From positions 1 to 6,385 of the forward strand of contig CAZKTF010000213.1 in NCBI GenBank assembly GCA_964555565.1: 6,385 bases of DNA, in the 5' to 3' direction. The DNA is from CAZKTF01 sp964555565. GTDB taxonomy: Bacteria > Planctomycetota > JAJSAM01 > JAKLKS01. Numbering within the stretch: the stretch's first letter is position 1; each line of letters starts with the position of its first letter. This document shows positions 1-5,089 of this stretch, piece after piece. The translations under genes were made by a program, and so were the position numbers. The notes below the pieces were generated by a model. That model worked only from the letters and a program-made list of their open reading frames with translations, did no database searches and was not told the DNA's origin.

Positions 1-76
1 GGGCCCCGGCGTCGTCCCGGTGCGGGTAGACCCGGAGGAAGTCGCGCCCGAAGGCCTCCTCGAACCAGGGACTCAC
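1..76 (-). CDS. N-terminus of probable class I SAM-dependent methyltransferase (partial)
   Basis: This is the start of a minus-strand gene that runs off the left edge. From a GTG at 76 it reads MSPWFEEAFGRDFLRVYPHR followed by DDAGA, 25 codons without a stop. From memory, a WFEEAFG.DYLRVYPHRDD-like opening is typical of a group of small class I SAM-dependent methyltransferases; the SAM-binding motifs would lie outside the window, so the assignment rests on this opening only. The GTG overlaps the TGA of pyrF by four bases (GTGA, 76-73), the usual arrangement for translational coupling, and a G-rich stretch (GGGGGCG) lies just upstream as a possible ribosome binding site. It is probably the second gene of a pyrF operon. 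A chance open frame of 25 codons is possible, but the exact GTGA junction argues against it. Confidence 0.6.
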   Translation of the reverse strand, partial: MSPWFEEAFGRDFLRVYPHRDDAGA

Positions 77-1002
77 CGCGCCCCCGCGGGCGGCCGCGAC
101 GGGAGGGCCGCGCGGAGCGCGTCGCGCATCGCCCGGGCCGCCTCCTCCACGGCGCGCTCCCAGCCGGCCTCCCCGTGGCGCGCCTTCCCCGGCCCGGAGC
201 GGAAGGCCTGGATCACCCCGCGGGAGGAGGAGACGAGGGCCCCCTCGCCGCGCGCGTCGAAGGCGGGGACGCAGTCCTTCGCGATCCCGCCCTGCGCGCC
301 GTAGCCCGGGACGAGGAACGGGACCCCCGGGAGCAGCCGGCGGAGCAGCGCGACCTCCGCGGGGTGCGTGGCGCCGACGACGGCGCCGAGGCTGCTCCAG
401 CCCCGCTTCCCGGCGAGGCCCTCCTCCGCGGCCCACCCCCTGAGGAGGACCGCCACCTCCTCGAAGACCCGGAGGTTCCCGACCTCGAGGTCCTGCAGGT
501 CCGCCGATCCGGGGTTGCTCGTCTTCACCAGGACGAAGGCGCCGCGGCCGTCCCGCCGGCACCGGGCGAGGAAGGGCTCGAGGGAGTCGCGGCCGAGGTA
601 GGGGTTCAGCGTGAGAGCGTCGGCGCCGGCGAGGTCGAAGTGCGCCTCGGCGTAGGCCTCCGCGGTGCTCGCGAGGTCGCCGCGCTTCACGTCGCCGACG
701 ACCAGGAGCCCGCGCTCGCGCGCCGCGGCCACGGTCTCGAGATACGCGCGGAACCCCGGGGCGCCGAGCGCCTCGTAGAAGGCGACCTGGGGCTTCACGG
801 CGGGCACGAGCGGCGCGACGACGTCCAGCACCCGCCGGTTGAACTCCAGCACCGCCGCGGCGCGCCCCTCGAGGTCGTCCCCGTGGGCGCGGCGGATCCC
901 CTCCGGGAGGTCCGCCCACCGCGGGTCGAGCCCGACGCAGGCGGGCGAGCCCTTCGCGTCGCAGGCGTCGAGCATCCGGTCGGCGAAGTTGTCCGCGGCC
1001 AC
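73..1002 (-). CDS. pyrF: Orotidine 5'-phosphate decarboxylase, type 2 subfamily
   Basis: Decarboxylates orotidine 5'-monophosphate to UMP, the last step of de novo pyrimidine synthesis, in the cytoplasm. Numbering from the GTG at 1002 gives 309 residues. Visible landmarks are the CVGLDPR strand near residue 22, K70 in PAVKPQ, the catalytic GDVKRGD segment at 103-109 (D104, K106, D109), the TLNPYLG strand near 131, the phosphate-binding region VPGYGAQGG at 231-239, and SSSRGV with R261. The GDVKRGD form, the long insertion after residue 150 and the length fit the type 2 (mycobacterial/myxococcal) group rather than the shorter E. coli-type enzyme. The frame stays open up to 1128, but that extension translates the G-rich repeats, so it is not credible. 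GTG at 1002 is preferred; an ATG at 975 is the alternative and would remove NFADR, which is usually present. A GGGGGA lies 12 bases before the GTG, so the ribosome site is only moderate. Confidence 0.95.
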   Translation of the reverse strand: MAADNFADRMLDACDAKGSPACVGLDPRWADLPEGIRRAHGDDLEGRAAAVLEFNRRVLDVVAPLVPAVKPQVAFYEALGAPGFRAYLETVAAARERGLLVVGDVKRGDLASTAEAYAEAHFDLAGADALTLNPYLGRDSLEPFLARCRRDGRGAFVLVKTSNPGSADLQDLEVGNLRVFEEVAVLLRGWAAEEGLAGKRGWSSLGAVVGATHPAEVALLRRLLPGVPFLVPGYGAQGGIAKDCVPAFDARGEGALVSSSRGVIQAFRSGPGKARHGEAGWERAVEEAARAMRDALRAALPSRPPAGAR

Positions 1003-1042
1003 GCCTTCAGGGTATCCCCCGCCTCGGTTGCCGGTAAGAGGC

Positions 1043-1178
1043 GAACGGCGGGTAGGGGCAAGGGTAGGGGAACGGGTAGGGGCACAACCCACCCGCCCGG
1101 GGACGCCCCTACCCCTCCCCCTACCCATGCCCGCCTCTCGCCGTCGATCCCTCCGAACGGCGGGTAGGGGCAGGGGTA
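1043..1178. repeat. Cluster of three G-rich repeat copies (+, -, +)
   Basis: An exact 18-base direct repeat, GAACGGCGGGTAGGGGCA, occurs at 1043-1060 and again at 1155-1172. The first copy continues with two further GGGTAGGGG-like units to 1082. Between them, at about 1105-1140, an inverted copy reads on the minus strand GAGGCGGGCATGGGTAGGGG followed by more G-runs. The inverted copy and the copy at 1155 have their heads facing each other across a loop of about 20 bases, so CCCGCC (1130-1135) can pair with GGCGGG (1159-1164). Copies 1 and 2 instead face tail to tail. The cluster starts about 40 bases upstream of the pyrF start and lies C-rich side up in that transcript, so it could affect pyrF transcription; that effect is inference. 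Confidence 0.9.
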
Positions 1179-1183
1179 CGAGA

Positions 1184-1411
1184 TCACCCCCCAGGTGGCC
1201 TGAAGTTCGGAGAGGATGTCCTCAACTTTGAGCCGTCGGGAGGCGGGAACTTGGGCGAGCTGGCGGCAAGGTCCGGAGGCGGGCTTCTGTCGGACCGTCC
1301 GGTGCCCATGAAGATGTCGTGGTCGGAGGTCCCGATCCAGACCATGGAGCAACACATCGTCGCCGGACGGAAGATGTGTACCGCGCCCGGTTCCTTGGAC
1401 ACGAAGTTGAC
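1184..1411 (-). pseudogene. Possible decayed reading frame, family unknown
   Basis: On the minus strand, a frame opening after a TAG at 1414-1412 reads VNFVSKEPGAVHIFRPATMC, then a stretch ending in WIGTSDHDIFMGTG, with many C- and G-ending codons (ATC, TTC, GAC, CAC, GGC) of the kind expected in a real gene here. It then turns into a proline/serine-rich tail ending at TGA 1186-1184. In a neighbouring frame of the same strand, about 1253-1188, another coding-like piece reads RRLKVEDILSELQATWG. Two plausible pieces in different frames of one strand would fit a frameshifted remnant, but both are short and chance is quite possible. There is no start with a good ribosome site and I recognise no domain. 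Confidence 0.2.
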
Positions 1412-1430
1412 CTACGCCACCCGGCGTAGG
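1411..1430. other. Perfect 8-bp inverted repeat with a 4-base loop
   Basis: CCTACGCC at 1411-1418 and GGCGTAGG at 1423-1430 are exact reverse complements around an ACCC loop. The hairpin would form in either transcript. No T-run follows on either strand, so it is not a standard intrinsic terminator. It sits between the possible decayed frame (minus strand) and the small membrane-protein gene (plus strand), and could be a processing site, a weak bidirectional stop or a protein-binding palindrome. Confidence 0.5.
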
Positions 1431-1500
1431 CCGTGCAGCTCGCGAGCCCTCCCCTCGTCCTCATGAAGGCCAAGACTACCGTTCCGCATTCCGACGCAGG

Positions 1501-1752
1501 ATGCGATGGTGCTGGGCCGTGTGGGTCAGCATCCTGCCGGTCGCGTGGCTCGTGGGCCAGGCGGGGCCGCGCCTATGGGGGGAGACGACCACGGCGCTCG
1601 TCCTCGTCATCACCCTCCCGGCCCTTCTGCTCTGCTGGAGGTTCGGTCTCTTCCGGTGCCCCGCCTGCGGTCGCCGCCTCCTGGCGACGGACGGCCCTGC
1701 CGTCGTCAAGGGAGCGAGGCTGATCCACGACTGTGGGGCGCTCCTGCAGTGA
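1501..1752 (+). CDS. Small membrane protein with a C-terminal zinc-ribbon-like segment
   Basis: This 83-residue frame is not a shadow of another gene. It encodes two hydrophobic segments, at about residues 5-20 (WAVWVSILPVAWLVG) and 30-50 (TTALVLVITLPALLLCW), followed by FRCPACGRRLL with C53 and C56, and then H76 and C78 in LIHDCG. This is the layout of small two-helix membrane proteins with a zinc ribbon; the second metal knuckle is incomplete (HxC rather than CxxC), so metal binding is uncertain. The start is ATG 1501 with GCAGG immediately before it, too close for a good Shine-Dalgarno; GTG at 1519 is the alternative. It lies in the same frame as the four-helix-bundle gene 129 bases downstream, with a TGA at 1750-1752 between them. 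No specific function can be given, and it may be a hypothetical protein restricted to close relatives. Confidence 0.5.
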   Translation: MRWCWAVWVSILPVAWLVGQAGPRLWGETTTALVLVITLPALLLCWRFGLFRCPACGRRLLATDGPAVVKGARLIHDCGALLQ

Positions 1753-1795
1753 TGCGCGAATCGAGTCCGCTCGCCCAGCGATCTCAGGTGCAGAG

Positions 1796-1845
1796 CTGAA
1801 CGGATACGGGTAGGGGCGGGGAGGACAGGGGGAGTAACCGTTCAG
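1796..1845. repeat. G-rich repeat copy inside a short palindrome
   Basis: CTGAACGG at 1796-1803 and CCGTTCAG at 1838-1845 are exact reverse complements and enclose a G-rich core (CGGGTAGGGGCGGGG, then ACAGGGGGAG). Including the next bases, the two inward-reading arms CTGAACGGATAC and CTGAACGGTTAC agree at 11 of 12 positions. CTCAG (1783-1787) and CTGAG (1849-1853) add an outer pair. The copy's head resembles the other family members except for an ATA insertion after GAACGG. It lies 37 bases upstream of the four-helix-bundle start and would be in that gene's leader if transcription begins upstream. Confidence 0.8.
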
Positions 1846-1855
1846 AGTCTGAGGT

Positions 1856-1885
1856 ATGGTGACGATCGGGTCCGGCTGCCCATGA
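1856..1885 (+). promoter_or_regulatory. Possible nine-codon minicistron coupled to the four-helix-bundle gene
   Basis: ATG at 1856 opens a frame reading MVTIGSGCP whose TGA (1883-1885) overlaps the ATG of the next gene (1882-1884) as ATGA. The downstream ATG has no Shine-Dalgarno-like sequence of its own, so translational coupling would give it a way to start. Against this, the only purine-rich element before the minicistron (GAGG, 1851-1854) is just one base from its ATG. A short open frame with an ATGA junction can easily arise by chance. Confidence 0.2.
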
Positions 1886-2295
1886 ACTGTCCGAACGGTT
1901 TTGACCCCGACTCCCTCCGCATCTATTCCCTGGCTCTGGGTTTCGCGGAGGATGTCGATCGAACGGCCGAGAGGTACCCCGTGACTCACCGCTACCTCTC
2001 CGACCAGTTTCGTCGCGCGGCAACCTCGGTGGCGCTGAACCTTGCCGAGGGAGCGGGAGAGTTCGCGCCACGCGAGAAGGCCCGCTTCTACCGCATGGCG
2101 AAGCGGTCCGCGACGGAGTGCGCGGCAGTCATCGACCTGTCGGAACGCGTCGGTCTCATCGGTCGGGAGGAACGGAAGCGCCTTCGCGCACCTCTTTGGA
2201 TCCTTCTCGGCTCCCTCACGCGCCTGGCGATCGCGTGCGAGCGCCGCGGCCAGCACACGAAAGGCGCCGGACGGTTCCGGCCTGGCTCCCCGTAG
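1882..2295 (+). CDS. Four-helix-bundle protein, 23S rRNA IVP / Avd-like family
   Basis: The protein has 137 residues, slightly longer than the family's usual 115-125. It shows the family pattern in order: SLRIYSLALGFAEDV near 11-25 (helix 1), LSDQFRRAATSVALNLAEGA at 39-58 (helix 2, with the hallmark Q-RRAA-SV--N-AEG), KARFYRMAKRSATECAAVID at 66-85 (helix 3), then ERVGLIGREERKRL and WILLGSLTRLAIACE (helix 4). Residues past about 121 are a basic, low-complexity tail. The family was first seen encoded in intervening sequences of 23S rRNA genes, and its relatives are the Avd accessory subunits of diversity-generating retroelements. Neither rRNA nor a reverse transcriptase is present here, so this is a stand-alone member of unknown job, possibly nucleic-acid binding. 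ATG 1882 fits the family N-terminus; in-frame upstream codons offer no ATG, GTG or TTG back to the stop at 1750. G-rich repeats flank it on both sides. Confidence 0.9.
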   Translation: MNCPNGFDPDSLRIYSLALGFAEDVDRTAERYPVTHRYLSDQFRRAATSVALNLAEGAGEFAPREKARFYRMAKRSATECAAVIDLSERVGLIGREERKRLRAPLWILLGSLTRLAIACERRGQHTKGAGRFRPGSP

Positions 2296-2337
2296 CCCGA
2301 CCCCTACCCGTACCCCTACCCGCCGTTGCCGTCGGGC
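2295..2337. repeat. C-rich (inverted) repeat copy between convergent genes
   Basis: The core at 2301-2327 reads on the minus strand AACGGCGGGTAGGGG followed by TACGGGTAGGGG, matching the copy at 1043 closely. It is framed by an exact 7-base inverted repeat, GCCCGAC (2295-2301) and GTCGGGC (2331-2337), which overlaps the last base of the four-helix-bundle stop codon. It fills most of the 57 bases between two converging genes, so a role as a bidirectional transcription barrier is conceivable, although no T-run is present on either side. Confidence 0.85.
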
Positions 2338-2352
2338 CGAGGGAAGGGATGC

Positions 2353-2919
2353 TTACCCCGCGAGGAAGTTGGCGAGGATCCTCGGGCCCTCCGGGGTCAT
2401 GTAGGACTCGGGATGGAACTGGACCCCCTCGACGGGGAGGTCGCGGTGCCTGAGGCCCATGACGACCCCGTCCGGGGAGCGGGCGGTGACCTCCAGGCAC
2501 TCCGGGAGGCCCTCCTCCTCGACGGCGAGCGAGTGGTAGCGCGCGGCGCGGAAGGGGGTGGGGAGCCCGCGGAGCCATCCCCGCCCGTCGTGCCGCACCT
2601 CCGAGGTCCTCCCGTGCACGGGCCGGGGCGCCAGGACCACGCGGCCCCCGAAGGCCTCGGCGATGCACTGGTGGCCGAGGCAGACGCCGAGGATGGGGAC
2701 GCGTCCCGCGAGCGCGCGCACCGCGGGGACGGAGACCCCCGCGCGGTCGGGGCCGCAGGGCCCCGGCGAGATCACCAGGCGGTCGGGGCGCCTCTCCGCG
2801 ATCCCCCCCGGGTCCAGCACGTCGTTGCGCACGACCTCCACCTCGGCCCCCAGAGCCCCCAGCGCCTGCGCCAGGTTCCAGGCGAAGGAGTCGTAGTTGT
2901 CGAGGACGAGGACGCGCAT
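2353..2919 (-). CDS. trpG: Glutamine amidotransferase of anthranilate or aminodeoxychorismate synthase (component II)
   Basis: This class I glutamine amidotransferase releases ammonia from glutamine for a TrpE- or PabB-type partner acting on chorismate, in tryptophan or folate synthesis. It has 188 residues, normal for TrpG/PabA. It begins MRVLVLDNYDSFAWNLAQAL, the standard opening, then SPGPCGPD at 51-58 (oxyanion region), LGVCLGHQ with nucleophile C80, the VHGRTSEV segment near 101, ARYHSL near 126, and GVQFHPES with H169 and E171 completing the triad. No trpE, pabB or other tryptophan gene is in the window, so the symbol could equally be pabA, and one subunit may serve both pathways. Its ATG shares its A with the TGA of the upstream kinase gene (TGATG, 2921-2917), so translation is probably coupled. 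The stop is TAA at 2355-2353. Confidence 0.93.
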   Translation of the reverse strand: MRVLVLDNYDSFAWNLAQALGALGAEVEVVRNDVLDPGGIAERRPDRLVISPGPCGPDRAGVSVPAVRALAGRVPILGVCLGHQCIAEAFGGRVVLAPRPVHGRTSEVRHDGRGWLRGLPTPFRAARYHSLAVEEEGLPECLEVTARSPDGVVMGLRHRDLPVEGVQFHPESYMTPEGPRILANFLAG

Positions 2920-5075
2920 CACGTCAACGGGAGCCGCAGCTCCACCAGCGTGCCGAGGCCCGGCCCTCCCTCCAGCCCCACCGTGCCGCCGTGGGCCTCC
3001 GCGATCCTTCGCACCAGCGGGAGCCCGGCGCCGATCCCCGGGGGCTTGTCGGTCTCGACGGAGCCGAGCTGCTTGAAGCGCTGGAAGAGCGACTCGCGGT
3101 CCTCGGGCCGGATCCCCGGACCGCGGTCGCGGACCCTGAAGACGATCGCCTTCCCGTCGCTCTCCCCGCTCACGACCACCTCGGCCCCCTCGGGGGAGAA
3201 CTTCGCCGCGTTGTCCAGGACGTGCGCGAGCGCGCGGTCGAGCCACCTCCGGTCGCAGGGGAGACGGGGGAGTTCGGCCTGCGGGAGCCAGAGCTGCGTC
3301 TTCAACCGGCGCGCCTCGAACGCCGGGCGGGCCTTCTCCAGCGCCGCCACGAGGACCTCGCGCACGTTCGCGGGATCCCGCTGGAGGACGACCTTGCCCG
3401 CGTCGAAGGCCGCGAGGTCGAGGATGTCCTGGAGCCGGTCCGAGAGGCGGTCCGTCTCGTGCTCGATCCCGAGGAGGAAGTCCTCGCGCTCCTGCTGGCT
3501 CAGGTCCGCGTAGGAGCGCAGGATCTCCGCCGAGGAGCGGACGCCCGCCAGCGGCGTCATCAGCTCGTGGGACATGCTCGAGAGGAAGTCGTCCTTGAGG
3601 CGGTCCAGGGCGCGCAGCTCGCGCAGCGCCTTCTCCAGGTCGCGCGTGCGCTCGGCGACCCGGCCCTCGAGCTCGCGGTTGAACCGACCGAGCCGCGCGT
3701 GGAGCCGGGCGTTCTCCAGCGCCACGGCGGCGCCGGCCGCCAGCGCGCCGAGGAAGCGCACCGCGGCCTCCCCGGGAACGGGCCCCCCGCCCACCCAGTA
3801 CACGACCAGCAGGCCCTGCGCCTCGCCGCGCACGCGGAGCGGGGCCGCCACCGCCGCGAAGACGCCCGCCTCCCGGGCCCGGATCGCGTCGAGGACCCCG
3901 GGCGGGCCCGTCCCGTCCACGATCACGGGCCCCTCGGCCCGGAGCAGCCCGAGGAAGGCGGCCCCGTCCCCCGCCGAGGAACCGGCCAGGAGGGGGTCGT
4001 AGAGGAACCCGTGGACGCCGCGCTCCCGGACCTCCCCCCCCTCCCCTTCCCGTCCCTCGTCGGCGGCGTCCACGAGGAGGACGCTCGCGTAACCGGTGTG
4101 GAGCGCCGTCGCGGCACCCTCGACCACGGCGCGGACCACCCGGTCCTCGTCCAGGACCGAGGCCGCCGCCGAGGACACCGCGTGGAGGGCCTGGAGCTCG
4201 GCCAGGCTCTCCCCCAGCGCCCCCCGGGCCTCGTTCACCTGCGTGAGGAGGTCGGCGATCTGGATGTTGGTCCCGACGGCCTGCTCCAGGAGGGCCTCGG
4301 CGGCACGGAGGGGGTCGGCGTCGTCCGGCTGCTCCACCACGACGACGGCGTCGCGGACGGGGGGCCGGTCCCCGGGCGCCGGCGCGGCCTGCGGGGCGTC
4401 CGGCGCCGCCGGCGCCGCGGCCGAGGCGGCGGCCAGGCGGAGCAGCGTCGCCTCCACCCCCCCGGCCACGTCCTTCCCGCCGCCGATCCGGTACTCCGCG
4501 CAGATCCGGTGGACCATCGTGCTCGTGACGGAGACGAAGGCCTCGAAGACCCCCTTCCCCGCGGTGGCCACGGTCTCGAAGTGGAGGGCGAGGCGCTCGT
4601 TCACCAGGGAGTCCAGGGCCTCGACCGTGAGGAGGTCGGCCGCGTCCCGCTTGTTGTACTGGAACACGAGCGGGATGCTCCGGTAGTCGAGCCCGTTCAC
4701 CCGGAGGTTCTCGCGGAGGTCCGTCAGGCTCTGGAGGTTCGCCTCCCGCTCCGAGACCTGGGAGTCGGCGACGAAGACCACCGCGTCCGCGCCGCGCAGG
4801 ACGTAGCGCCGCGTGAGGAGGTACTTCACCTGCCCGGGCACCGTGAACCCCTGGATCTTCAGCGTGAAGTCCCCGATGCGGCCGAGGTTGATGGGGAGGA
4901 AGTCGAAGAAGAGCGTGCGGTCCCTCTCCGTGTTGAGGGAGATCAGGCTCGTGCGCCGCTCCGGATCCATGACCCGGTGGATGTGCTTGAGCGAGGTGGT
5001 CTTCCCCCCGAGCGGGGGGCCGTAGTAGACGATCTTCGCGTTGATGCTCTTCTCGCGAAGGTTCACGACGCTCAT
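2919..5075 (-). CDS. MglA-type small GTPase fused to GAF domain and histidine kinase
   Basis: A 718-residue soluble protein with no membrane segment. Residues 1-198 are an MglA-like Ras-family GTPase: P-loop GPPLGGKTTS (19-28, K25 T26), switch I TERDRTLFFDFLP (49-61) with R53, switch II TVPGQ with Q82, VFVADSQ (100-106) and NKRD (141-144). From memory of M. xanthus MglA, the same positions hold its R53 and Q82. An Ala/Pro-rich linker (about 213-240) and a helical segment (255-300) lead to a GAF domain (about 295-455). A coiled coil (about 463-495) precedes HisKA with phosphoacceptor H503 in SMSHELMTPLA, and HATPase_c with N622 (LDNAAKFSPEG), DRGPGI (650-655) and GIGAGL (680-685). No receiver domain follows, so the response regulator must be elsewhere. 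The inferred role is a kinase whose activity is tied to GTPase state and to a GAF ligand, perhaps in polarity or motility. ATG 5075 is chosen for its GGAGA ribosome site and match to the MglA N-terminus; an in-frame ATG at 5144 would add a 23-residue Arg/Pro-rich leader. Confidence 0.94.
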   Translation of the reverse strand: MSVVNLREKSINAKIVYYGPPLGGKTTSLKHIHRVMDPERRTSLISLNTERDRTLFFDFLPINLGRIGDFTLKIQGFTVPGQVKYLLTRRYVLRGADAVVFVADSQVSEREANLQSLTDLRENLRVNGLDYRSIPLVFQYNKRDAADLLTVEALDSLVNERLALHFETVATAGKGVFEAFVSVTSTMVHRICAEYRIGGGKDVAGGVEATLLRLAAASAAAPAAPDAPQAAPAPGDRPPVRDAVVVVEQPDDADPLRAAEALLEQAVGTNIQIADLLTQVNEARGALGESLAELQALHAVSSAAASVLDEDRVVRAVVEGAATALHTGYASVLLVDAADEGREGEGGEVRERGVHGFLYDPLLAGSSAGDGAAFLGLLRAEGPVIVDGTGPPGVLDAIRAREAGVFAAVAAPLRVRGEAQGLLVVYWVGGGPVPGEAAVRFLGALAAGAAVALENARLHARLGRFNRELEGRVAERTRDLEKALRELRALDRLKDDFLSSMSHELMTPLAGVRSSAEILRSYADLSQQEREDFLLGIEHETDRLSDRLQDILDLAAFDAGKVVLQRDPANVREVLVAALEKARPAFEARRLKTQLWLPQAELPRLPCDRRWLDRALAHVLDNAAKFSPEGAEVVVSGESDGKAIVFRVRDRGPGIRPEDRESLFQRFKQLGSVETDKPPGIGAGLPLVRRIAEAHGGTVGLEGGPGLGTLVELRLPLT

Positions 5076-5084
5076 GGGGGGGAT

Positions 5085-5089
5085 TCTCC
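5085..5089 (-). promoter_or_regulatory. Ribosome binding site of the GTPase-kinase gene
   Basis: Read on the minus strand, GGAGA lies nine bases before ATG 5075. It is the best Shine-Dalgarno-like match in this leader and is the reason for preferring this start to the in-frame ATG at 5144, which lies beside the repeat hairpin. Confidence 0.6.

Larger units (their letters stand above)
1003..1500. other. Intergenic stretch of about 500 bases without a confident gene
   Basis: This stretch separates pyrF from the small membrane-protein gene. Its left third (1043-1178) is G-rich repeats, and 1411-1430 is a perfect short hairpin. The rest, from about 1180, has G+C near 60 percent in two sampled 60-base lines (36 of 60 each), against 73-78 percent in neighbouring genes. 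Open frames exist on both strands but are short and resemble no family I know, apart from a weak coding-like signal on the minus strand that is listed separately. No tRNA, rRNA or terminator with a T-run was seen. Confidence 0.6.
1796..2337. mobile_element. Candidate repeat-bounded cassette carrying the four-helix-bundle gene
   Basis: The four-helix-bundle gene lies between two copies of the G-rich repeat in inverted orientation with their heads outward. The left copy starts GAACGGATACGGGTAGGGG at 1798, and the right copy read on the minus strand starts AACGGCGGGTAGGGG at 2327. About 15 bases match, apart from a 3-base insertion (ATA) in the left copy. Inside, G+C is lower than in the flanking operons. 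This is how a small mobile unit with terminal inverted repeats looks, or a 23S intervening sequence, whose ends pair into a stem. No transposase and no target-site duplication were identified, so mobility is inferred only. Confidence 0.35.

Noticed and set aside
1003..1128. N-terminal extension of pyrF to an ATG at 1128
   Set aside because: The added 42 residues translate the G-rich repeats (Arg/Gly/Pro/Thr low complexity) and type 2 PyrF proteins start near NFADR, so the extension is an accident of the open frame.
175..1167. Long plus-strand open frame opposite pyrF
   Set aside because: It is antisense to a well-supported pyrF and runs on into the repeat cluster; no domain is visible.
1043..1178. 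CRISPR array
   Set aside because: The repeat copies are in mixed orientation, unevenly spaced and made of G-tracts; there are no regular unique spacers and no cas genes.
1411..1430. Intrinsic terminator
   Set aside because: The stem is perfect but neither side is followed by a T-run; kept only as a hairpin.
1882..2295. Avd subunit of a diversity-generating retroelement
   Set aside because: The fold family matches, but no reverse transcriptase and no template/variable repeat pair is present in the window.
1796..2337. Classical 23S rRNA intervening sequence
   Set aside because: No rRNA-like sequence flanks the element; both sides are protein genes, so only the architecture is similar.
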